From: UBA6136 sp041178325
GTDB taxonomy: Bacteria > Pseudomonadota > Gammaproteobacteria > Methylococcales > Methylococcaceae
Direction of reading: 5' to 3'
DNA: 64,000 bases
NCBI GenBank assembly: GCA_041178325.1
Contig: JBEGVN010000102.1
Coordinates: forward strand, 1-64,000
Positions 23,207 to 30,163 of the stretch are shown here, one piece after another. Position 1 is the stretch's first letter. The number at the start of each line of letters is the position of its first letter. Both the position numbers and the translations under genes were made by a program. The notes below the pieces were generated by a model. The model ran no database searches, was not told the DNA's origin, and was given only the letters and a program-made list of their open reading frames with translations.

Positions 23207-23385
23207 GTACCCCCCTCAGGCGTTCACCGCCAGCGCCTATTTGATCCCTGAGGATCCTCTTTTCAAAGTCGTACAGGTGCGTACGTGATTCTCTTGAAAG
23301 CACCTGGGCGAAATTCGGGAACCACGGGAAAGACCGAGAAAGGTATAGTTCTCCCTTCGAAAAATCAGAAAGGAGAAACCTTGCT
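23207..23385. other. Noncoding gap after the IS remnant
   Basis: These 179 bp separate the IS right end from the next operon. I see no gene. AAGGAG just before 23386 is the ribosome site of the next gene; the promoter cannot be picked with confidence. Confidence 0.5.
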
Positions 23386-23679
23386 ATGCACGTCACGTTG
23401 GTCCATGTTCAGGTCAAGGCTGGCTGCTTCGAAGCTTTCATTGAGGCTACCCGTGCCAATCATGAGGCCTCTGTAAAGGAGCCTGGAAATCTTCGTTTTG
23501 ATATTTTGCAAGACCCGGCAGATGATGGGCACTTCATTCTTTACGAAGCCTACAGAAACGAGGGAGATGCTCAGGCTCACAAGCAGACCGCACATTACCT
23601 CACGTGGCGCGACACCGTTGCCGAGATGATGGCTGAGCCCCGCAAGGGTGTCCCCATGCGCGCCCTTTATCCCCAATGA
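23386..23679 (+). CDS. ABM-fold putative monooxygenase/isomerase (YgiN/LsrG-like)
   Basis: A 97-residue dimeric alpha-beta barrel protein of the antibiotic biosynthesis monooxygenase superfamily. MHVTLVHVQVKAG, then EAFIEATRANHEASVKEPGN, LRFDILQ and FILYEAYRN follow the classic pattern shared by quinol monooxygenase YgiN and the AI-2 processing isomerase LsrG. AAGGAG is 8 bp upstream. It overlaps the alcohol dehydrogenase gene by 4 bp, so both likely act in one carbonyl or aldehyde detoxification step, which is inference. Substrate unknown. Confidence 0.82.
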   Translation: MHVTLVHVQVKAGCFEAFIEATRANHEASVKEPGNLRFDILQDPADDGHFILYEAYRNEGDAQAHKQTAHYLTWRDTVAEMMAEPRKGVPMRALYPQ

Positions 23680-24860
23680 TTACAGCTTTTGCGATTGGTT
23701 CGATTCCAAAGATTCTGTTTGGCGCGGGACGTGTTCAGGAACTGCCGGCTCTGGCGGCGCGCTATGGAAAACGCATGGTGCTGGTGACAGGGAAGAGCTC
23801 CTTTAAGCATTCAGCGGCTGGAACAGCGCTTGATCGTGCATTATCCAGTCAGGGATTCTCGGTCCAAGGGGTCACTATTTCAGGCGAGCCGAGTCCCGAA
23901 GAGGTCGATCAAATTGTTCAAGGATTGCGCCAGGAGACCTCTGATGTGGTTGTCGGGGTCGGGGGTGGCAGTGTTCTGGATGCTGCAAAGGCCATTGCAG
24001 GCCTGCTGCCGCTTGGTGAATCCGTAATGGAATTTCTTGAGGGGGTGGGGCCGGAAAAACCTTATCCGGGCCCAGCCGTGCCTTTTATCGCAGTACCGAC
24101 GACAGCGGGAACGGGCTCAGAAGCAACGCGTAATGCGGTCCTGACGCGTCAGGGTATCCATGGCTTTAAGAAGTCCTTTCGCGATGATGCATTGATGGCC
24201 CGCCATGCCATCGTGGATCCGGATCTTCTCGCAGGATGTCCCAAGGCTTTAATTGCGGCCAACGGCATGGATGCACTCACACAACTTTTGGAATCATATG
24301 TTTCACTTCGCGCCAATCCCATGACGGATGCCCTCGCGCTAAGCGGAATCGAAGCGGTATCACGAGGTCTTTTACCTTGGTTTCACGGCGAGGATGAAGG
24401 AGAGGGGCGCGGCGAAATGGCCTATGCGGCGCTTCTTTCAGGGATCTGCCTTGCCCAAGCAGGCCTTGGATCTGTGCATGGATTGGCGCAGCCATTGGGC
24501 TCATTTTTCCCCATAGGCCATGGCGTGGTGTGCGGAACCCTCCTGGCTGAAGCCACGGCGGTGAACCTTGAGGCGATGGCTTCACGAGATACAGGTGCTC
24601 AGCACCGTTCAAAATACGCGGTGGCGGCGCGCGTTCTCCTTCAGCGTCCAGACCTTAATGAAGAGGAATCCCTCGAACAGCTGCTGGCCCACTTGCGTTT
24701 GATGACGCGGTCGCTGGGTCTCCCCAGGCTGGGCCTTTTGGGGGTTGCTTCAGATGACTTTGATAGGATCGTCGCTCACTCACGAGGATCGAGCATGCAG
24801 ACCAACCCCGTCCGTCTCGAGGACGCCGAAATTCGCACTATTCTTGAGCGGTGTTTCTGA
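23676..24860 (+). CDS. Iron-containing alcohol dehydrogenase family, His-to-Gln metal ligand
   Basis: NAD(P)-dependent group III alcohol dehydrogenase or related reductase, 394 residues. The nucleotide motif GGGSVLDAAKA is at 97-107 and PTTAGTGSE at 141-149. The four metal ligands of FucO-type enzymes align as D199, Q203, H268 and H282: the second ligand, usually His in DALTH, is Gln (DALTQLLESYVS), while GSVHGLAQPLG and GHG are kept. Related family members also carry DALTQ, so it is a subgroup trait and not decay. Substrate unknown. Overlaps both neighbours by a few bases in one operon with Lnt. Confidence 0.87.
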   Translation: MITAFAIGSIPKILFGAGRVQELPALAARYGKRMVLVTGKSSFKHSAAGTALDRALSSQGFSVQGVTISGEPSPEEVDQIVQGLRQETSDVVVGVGGGSVLDAAKAIAGLLPLGESVMEFLEGVGPEKPYPGPAVPFIAVPTTAGTGSEATRNAVLTRQGIHGFKKSFRDDALMARHAIVDPDLLAGCPKALIAANGMDALTQLLESYVSLRANPMTDALALSGIEAVSRGLLPWFHGEDEGEGRGEMAYAALLSGICLAQAGLGSVHGLAQPLGSFFPIGHGVVCGTLLAEATAVNLEAMASRDTGAQHRSKYAVAARVLLQRPDLNEEESLEQLLAHLRLMTRSLGLPRLGLLGVASDDFDRIVAHSRGSSMQTNPVRLEDAEIRTILERCF

Positions 24861-26428
24861 TGGGGAGTTCGCGCATGAAAGCCCAGCTCTTGCGGCTCAA
24901 ACTCCCTATCCTCTCAGGCCTTCTGGTAGGAACGAGCTACATTCCTTTTCCGCCATGGGCTTCACTCTTTTGTTTTGTGCCTCTTTGGCTTTTCTGGAGC
25001 CGCCAGTCCCGACTGTCGGATATTCTTTGGGGGGGCTTCGCCTGCGCTTTTGTCTTCACCCTGATCGGGTTTAACTGGGTGACCTATACGCTTCACGAAT
25101 TCGCGCACCTTGATTGGTGGGTTTCGGTCATCGGAATGCTGCTGTTTGCCATTCTTACGCACCTCTTTGTGCCAGTCGCTGGGGTCGTGTGGTTTTTCCT
25201 GAGTGCCCGGATAGAAAGGACCAGTTGGCACTCCCGCTGGATGATGGCTCTGGTCACCGTCTTATCACAGGCTACGGTACCGACCTTATTTGACTGGAAC
25301 TTTGGCTATGCCTGGTTTGCATCGAAGGTCCCTATTTTCCATTGTGCAGAGATCATCGGTTTTTCGGGACTGAGCGCATTCACCATCCTGTTCGGCCTGA
25401 TGAGCTGGGCATATTGGGATGCGCGGCGAAAGCCCAAGGGTCGCCGGATTTTGATGGCGGGTCTCACCTTCTTTTTGGTGTTGAACGGGACCGGGGTATG
25501 GTTGGCCTCAAGTCTTCCGGCGCCTGATGGATTGCTTCGGGTTCTGATGGTTCAGGGCAACATCGGCAACTCTGAAAAGATAGCCGCGGAGCTCGGTAAT
25601 GGCTATCAGGATGGCATCCTAAAAACGTATATGGATCTGACCGACAAGGGGCTAGGAGGGCAGGACGGCCGGACCATCGATTTTGCCATTTGGCCAGAAA
25701 CGGCTTTTCCGGATTTTCTCGGTAAAGAAATTAAAACCAGTCCACGTCGCGTCGAGCTTGAATCTTTCCTGAAGTCACGTCATCTGGCGCTAGCAACGGG
25801 GGCTTACGGCTTTGATTTTGATTCTGGGAAGCTTACGAACTCACTTTTCCTTTTGGATCGGGAGGGGAAGCTCGTTTCCCCCCATTACAGTAAAACCATT
25901 CTGCTGGCTTTTGGAGAATACCTCCCCGGGGAAGATTGGTTTCCGAGCATCAGGGAGTGGCTTCCACCGATAGGGCAGTTTGCCCGGGGTGAAGGTCCCA
26001 CCCGCCTCATCGCATGGAATGGCTACAAGATGGGCGTTCAGATTTGCTATGAGAGTCTTTTTCCCGACTTTACGCGCAAGTGGGCTGATCTGGGAGCTCA
26101 GTATCTGGTCAATGTGACCAATGATTCCTGGTATGGCACCTGGGAAGAGCCCCGTCAGCATTTGATGATGACCCTCGGGCGGGCCGTTGAGGTCAGGCGT
26201 CCTGTGCTGCGGACGACCAATACGGGCATTTCTACGGTGGGACTTGCTTCAGGGCAAGTGATGATCGAATCGCCTCTTCATGCGGCTTGGTCCGGCATCT
26301 ACGAAATTCCGTATCAGAAACACCCTGATCCAACGATGTATCAGCAAACTTACTGGTTAATCCCTTTCCTGCTTTGGGCCGGTTTGGCCCAGTTGACCCT
26401 CATGGGATGGCGAGGCAAAAAACCTTGA
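24860..26428 (+). CDS. lnt: Apolipoprotein N-acyltransferase
   Basis: Inner-membrane enzyme that adds the third acyl chain to lipoproteins, using phospholipid. The start ATG at 24860 overlaps the stop of the dehydrogenase (TGATG); an upstream GTG at 24851 is in frame. Numbered from 24860 (522 residues): six or so N-terminal membrane spans to about 217, then the nitrilase domain with the catalytic triad E280 (WPETAFP), K345 (YSKTILLAFGEYLP) and C396 (QICYESLF), NVTNDSWYG near 425, and a C-terminal span. In many genomes lnt follows ybeX; here the neighbour is different. Consistent with the many lipoproteins in the window. Confidence 0.93.
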   Translation: MGSSRMKAQLLRLKLPILSGLLVGTSYIPFPPWASLFCFVPLWLFWSRQSRLSDILWGGFACAFVFTLIGFNWVTYTLHEFAHLDWWVSVIGMLLFAILTHLFVPVAGVVWFFLSARIERTSWHSRWMMALVTVLSQATVPTLFDWNFGYAWFASKVPIFHCAEIIGFSGLSAFTILFGLMSWAYWDARRKPKGRRILMAGLTFFLVLNGTGVWLASSLPAPDGLLRVLMVQGNIGNSEKIAAELGNGYQDGILKTYMDLTDKGLGGQDGRTIDFAIWPETAFPDFLGKEIKTSPRRVELESFLKSRHLALATGAYGFDFDSGKLTNSLFLLDREGKLVSPHYSKTILLAFGEYLPGEDWFPSIREWLPPIGQFARGEGPTRLIAWNGYKMGVQICYESLFPDFTRKWADLGAQYLVNVTNDSWYGTWEEPRQHLMMTLGRAVEVRRPVLRTTNTGISTVGLASGQVMIESPLHAAWSGIYEIPYQKHPDPTMYQQTYWLIPFLLWAGLAQLTLMGWRGKKP

Positions 26429-26447
26429 ACAATCAAACCCTGGGGAT

Positions 26448-26864
26448 TTAACGTTCGGAGGGATATCTTCGCTCGAGATCGTCAAGAAAGCGGTTGATCT
26501 GCTTCATGCTGCCACGGAACATCTTGGGTGACTGGCCAGATAGCCACTGGCCGGCTTTTTTCTGGCTTGAGGGCCAGACCATCAGACTGCCGAGGACAAG
26601 GAGAGGTGTGCCGATCACGCCAGGCAAGACCATGCCCAATAATCCTGCGGTTATCAAGAGCCATCCCACATCCTTTGGAAGCTTTCGAATCCGATCAGCG
26701 GTCTCCTGATCGATCTGCATCAAAGCCAGTTGTTTTTCGAGCCGTTCGGAATTCTCGCTCTCATCAAGAACCTGATCAGCCGGGTTCTCGGCGCTTTCGG
26801 GAGTGGACCCTGAGGCGTTGCGTGCCGAGCGGCCAAGCGGTTTTCGTGTGGGCGATTTGGTCAT
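26448..26864 (-). CDS. Small membrane protein with PGPGW-like transmembrane region (cluster gene 6)
   Basis: 138 residues. The first 65 are hydrophilic and Ser/Glu-rich. Residues about 67-97 form two short hydrophobic spans (GWLLITAGLLGMVLPGVIGT; LLVLGSLMVWP), similar in look to the PGPGW membrane family. The tail is basic and helical (QINRFLDDLERRYPSER). It lies 34 bp after the degenerate P-type ATPase on the same strand and is the last gene of the six-gene cluster. Function unknown; likely an accessory subunit. Confidence 0.6.
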   Translation of the reverse strand: MTKSPTRKPLGRSARNASGSTPESAENPADQVLDESENSERLEKQLALMQIDQETADRIRKLPKDVGWLLITAGLLGMVLPGVIGTPLLVLGSLMVWPSSQKKAGQWLSGQSPKMFRGSMKQINRFLDDLERRYPSER

Positions 26865-26898
26865 TTTCCTGATGATTCCGAGGTCTTGGGTAATGTGT

Positions 26899-29259
26899 TT
26901 ATGAAGCCGTCTGGATCAGGCGTGGACGCCGCCGCCCGCGAGACAACTTCTTCTTGAGGCCCCGATCCACGTTGGCCACTGCAATGTTCGCAATAATGCC
27001 AGAGGTGATGCCATTGAGAAGTCCGCCAAAGGCACCCGCAACGCAAAGCAAATTGGGAACCAGCGCCTCGCGTGTGCTCTTTTCGATATCGGGCACATAG
27101 CACCGTGAGAGTTCCACAAGCGAGCCAAGGGCGGCGTATCGCCCGCCCTGAAGAACGATATCTGCGGCAACGGCTTCCTTTTGAAGGGTTTCCAGGGCGA
27201 TTGTGACGTGGGCATGAGCAGCGAGGGCTGCTGCGTTTGATGCGCTGCACGCAAGAAGGCTTTTGACCCCGCGGCTTTTTAGCCCATCAAGGAAGCGTTT
27301 CTTGGCATTGAGGTCGAGCTCTCCCCCGAAAAGGGTGATTCCCAATTCACTGGCTTTTTTCGCGACTTCTTCATCTTTATCTGATGACATCAGGAAAATA
27401 TCGAATCCCTGAGCCTGAAACGACGCGATCGTTTCCCTGGCTTCCGGGAAAGGGCTTTCTTGGAAATGGAATTCGGCAATCGCTTGACCATCAATCTCAA
27501 CCTGAAAGGGGCTCAGCGGATCTTTTGTGGCGGCATTCAATATCACCCGATGGCGGCCCTGTTCGACTTCGATCAGCGTTGGTTCAATGCGGACAAGGTC
27601 TGGTTGCCTTACGGCCAGACCCTGCTCAGCTGCAGCCTTCTGTAAGGCATTGGAGCGTGCATCCCCCAGAAACAGAGCGGCTCCAGCGACGGTCTGGAGA
27701 AGCGCCTCTTGATGCTTGAGGGTCGAGCGAATTTCCTTTAATACAACCCCCGGGGCAAAGAGCCTTGCATCATCGCCATCCAGGACCAGAAATTGGGCTT
27801 CTGACAGACGGAGCAATGCACTGGGACTTTGAGTGACAGCACCTAACGCGAGGGCTGACCGGATATGTTGGAGGGTGACCAGGGGGATTGCGAGATAAGG
27901 TCCGCTAACCCAGTCCTGATGCAGGATCGCGCCCACGGTGATCAGGCTTCCGGCCATCCAGCCAACACCTGCGGTGGCGAGAGTTGGCAGTGCTGTTTTG
28001 TCTCCCAGAGCCTCGGCTTTTGCGGTGAGACTTTTTTCCATGGGGATGAGGGTCGCCGTCCGGCTAATTTCCTCGGCAATGCGAGCTGCACGGGTATCAC
28101 TGCCTGCTCTTCTGACCTCAAACTCAATGGGGCCGCTGAGAACGCGACTTCCGGCAAAGACCTCTTCAGGCGCAAACTTTCTCACTGGGTAAGGTACCCC
28201 GGTGATGAGTGATTCATCCACCAAGGCCGTCCCCAGTAGGATCTCCCCATCGGCAGGAATAATTTCTCCGACCAGTACCCGCAGTCGATCCCCTGGGCGG
28301 ATGGCGTCGGGGCTTGTAAGACGCTCGACCCCATTTTGACCGATATTTCGGATCTGCATCAGGGAGGGTAGGGTTTCCTCGAGGGTTTCTTCCGTTTCAA
28401 GCGCCAGCTGATTACGCCAGCGCCGCTGCCAGAAACGCAAAGACCAGTCCGTTAGCGCGAATGCCAGCACTTGTCCTGTAACGATGGAGCAAGTCAGCAG
28501 CGCGGTATGAAAAAGAGGTACGCCGACTTTGCCTCGGGTCAGTTGCGAAGCGGCATCCTTGACGATGTGAAAGTTGGTGGCAATCAGGACACCCGCAGCC
28601 ACCGGGGTCACCACAGGAAGAAGAAGCTCCCCAACGGTGCTGAGGCCAACCGTAGTAGCCGAAACGGTCATCGGCACAGCCGAAGGATCGGCGATGGTGG
28701 CGACCGGGGTCGGCTCTACAACGGCGGACAGAATTTCGGCTTCGATGCGCTCAGATTTAATCCTCTGAGGATTAAATTGAATCAGGATCGACGAGGTATC
28801 TGGTTGATGCTGTAGGCTACGAACGCCCGATTTCCCACCCAGTTTTCCGTGAATCTTGAGAGCAAGGGCAGCAGTACCCGTGGAAAGGGTAGGATGGCGA
28901 AAAACAAGCTCACCCTCAGAGGAATAGCTCAAGTCCAGTTTCTGTACCTGGTCCTTTTCCCTAACCCAGTAGGCATTGGATTCTGCCGGTGACCAGTCGA
29001 TATCAGGACTCGCTGATTTGGGCGTTTGGCCTTCAAGGGCAGAGAGAAATCGTTCGAGAAATCCTTTGCGACTTTCCGCTGCAGTTTCGAATCGAACAGT
29101 CGCAAGCTGTTTTTCGGATTGAAGCGCGACACTCAAGACCTCAGGAAGCTTTAGTGCGCGCTGAACAAAAACACGACCGGGGGGGCTCGATGAGACCCCA
29201 AAGAGGCTCGGATCCCGAATTTCAATCGCAGCGGATCCGACCTTAATCTGAGCGCTCAT
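26899..29259 (-). CDS. Degenerate P-type ATPase homologue (pseudo-pump, cluster gene 5)
   Basis: A 786-residue full-length P1B-type ATPase homologue that has lost its catalytic motifs without stop or frameshift. Two N-terminal HMA-like folds (about 5-75 and 120-180) lack CxxC. The actuator is recognisable (RPGDRLRVLVGEIIPADGEI, 321-340; VDESLITG, 347-354) but TGES reads TGVP (353-356). The phosphorylation motif DKTGT is replaced by LDGDDARL (493-500), the P-domain LSGD by SSDKDEE, and the hinge GDGIND by CSASNAA (671-677). Six or so membrane spans and a basic C-terminus remain. It overlaps the small membrane gene before it by 4 bp. Probably a non-hydrolysing partner of the active ATPase at 30164-32854. 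Confidence 0.85.
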   Translation of the reverse strand: MSAQIKVGSAAIEIRDPSLFGVSSSPPGRVFVQRALKLPEVLSVALQSEKQLATVRFETAAESRKGFLERFLSALEGQTPKSASPDIDWSPAESNAYWVREKDQVQKLDLSYSSEGELVFRHPTLSTGTAALALKIHGKLGGKSGVRSLQHQPDTSSILIQFNPQRIKSERIEAEILSAVVEPTPVATIADPSAVPMTVSATTVGLSTVGELLLPVVTPVAAGVLIATNFHIVKDAASQLTRGKVGVPLFHTALLTCSIVTGQVLAFALTDWSLRFWQRRWRNQLALETEETLEETLPSLMQIRNIGQNGVERLTSPDAIRPGDRLRVLVGEIIPADGEILLGTALVDESLITGVPYPVRKFAPEEVFAGSRVLSGPIEFEVRRAGSDTRAARIAEEISRTATLIPMEKSLTAKAEALGDKTALPTLATAGVGWMAGSLITVGAILHQDWVSGPYLAIPLVTLQHIRSALALGAVTQSPSALLRLSEAQFLVLDGDDARLFAPGVVLKEIRSTLKHQEALLQTVAGAALFLGDARSNALQKAAAEQGLAVRQPDLVRIEPTLIEVEQGRHRVILNAATKDPLSPFQVEIDGQAIAEFHFQESPFPEARETIASFQAQGFDIFLMSSDKDEEVAKKASELGITLFGGELDLNAKKRFLDGLKSRGVKSLLACSASNAAALAAHAHVTIALETLQKEAVAADIVLQGGRYAALGSLVELSRCYVPDIEKSTREALVPNLLCVAGAFGGLLNGITSGIIANIAVANVDRGLKKKLSRGRRRPRLIQTAS

Positions 29260-29474
29260 CGTGTTGCTTCGTGGAATTCAAAATCTGGAACGTAGTTTTT
29301 AAGGACACCTTGTTTCAGCATTTCATCAAGATCTGCAACAACAGCCAGATCCTCGTGATCGAGAACGTTATAGAGTTCGCGTAGCTTCTTTCTTCGGCGT
29401 TTCAGTTCATAGCCAATTGCCGCGATAAGAATGAAGCCGAAAAGACTGGTAATCGCTTCAGAAACTTGATTCAT
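29256..29474 (-). CDS. Single-span small membrane protein (72 aa, cluster gene 4)
   Basis: Starts MNQVSEAITSLFGFILIAAIGYELKRRRKK: one N-terminal membrane segment (about 8-23) followed by a strongly basic stretch (KRRRKK, 25-30) and an acidic helical cytoplasmic part (YNVLDHEDLAVVADLDEMLK). The layout resembles small regulatory or assembly subunits of P-type ATPases. Its stop overlaps the start of the degenerate ATPase by 4 bp (ATGA), the tightest link in the cluster. No family recognised. Confidence 0.66.
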   Translation of the reverse strand: MNQVSEAITSLFGFILIAAIGYELKRRRKKLRELYNVLDHEDLAVVADLDEMLKQGVLKNYVPDFEFHEATR

Positions 29475-29516
29475 CGTGAGGGTTCTCCGAGATTTCTTGC
29501 CCAGACCGTCGGGATT

Positions 29517-30104
29517 TTAGACCAGCTGCTCGCTACCGCCACGAAGCACTTCAACGGCCCCCTGAAGGCCATCTCTGTGAAGCTTTTGCTTGATCAAATG
29601 CTCGATATTGGCGTTTTTCCGATGCACGGCTAGGAAATTGACAAAATTCTGCAGCACTTCGAGAGCATCCTCGGGGTTCTGGATGATTCCTAGGTTGAGA
29701 TGGAAACCATGATACTGCTTACGGCCATGGTATCTCGCCCCGTGAATATCCCGGGCCAGAAGGATCGGGTCTTTCCCGATCAGATGTGGGTGCCGCTTGA
29801 GAATTTCGCTCGACTGACTCCGCGTCAGCACATAGAAAGGATCATGATTTTGAAGCTGCGTCACCATCCGAAGGTTCTGCCGGATGACATGGGCTGCGGG
29901 GCCATCCCAGCCACTGTCGATGAGAAAGAACTGAAAGCGGGGACCTTCAGGGTCGCTCTTTTTCTCTGGTGCGATCGCAGTGTGCTCTTTCTCAGCGGCC
30001 AGTGGAACCGCTTCACTGGCTCTCGGGCGAGTCTTGAGAAGGCGTTCCCGTGGCTTTTTGGCTGGGGTCTTTGAAGGTGTCGTAGGGGTCACTTTCTCTG
30101 CCAT
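29517..30104 (-). CDS. Soluble hypothetical protein (195 aa, cluster gene 3)
   Basis: Not recognised. The first 60 residues are basic and Pro/Lys-rich, probably disordered (PSKTPAKKPRERLLKTRPR). The folded part from about residue 57 has RFQFFLIDSGWDGPAAHVIR, HDPFYVLTRSQSSEIL, and RDIHGARYHGRKQYHGFHLN with several His, then a helical tail. No membrane span or signal peptide. It lies between the two ATPase genes, 59 bp after the active one and 42 bp before the small membrane gene, so it very likely works with them; a cytosolic regulatory or tether role is a guess. Confidence 0.66.
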   Translation of the reverse strand: MAEKVTPTTPSKTPAKKPRERLLKTRPRASEAVPLAAEKEHTAIAPEKKSDPEGPRFQFFLIDSGWDGPAAHVIRQNLRMVTQLQNHDPFYVLTRSQSSEILKRHPHLIGKDPILLARDIHGARYHGRKQYHGFHLNLGIIQNPEDALEVLQNFVNFLAVHRKNANIEHLIKQKLHRDGLQGAVEVLRGGSEQLV

Positions 30105-30163
30105 GAATCAGTCCTCGCTATGAAGGGGAAAGGATACACACCTCAGGGATATTCGTGCTTTTT

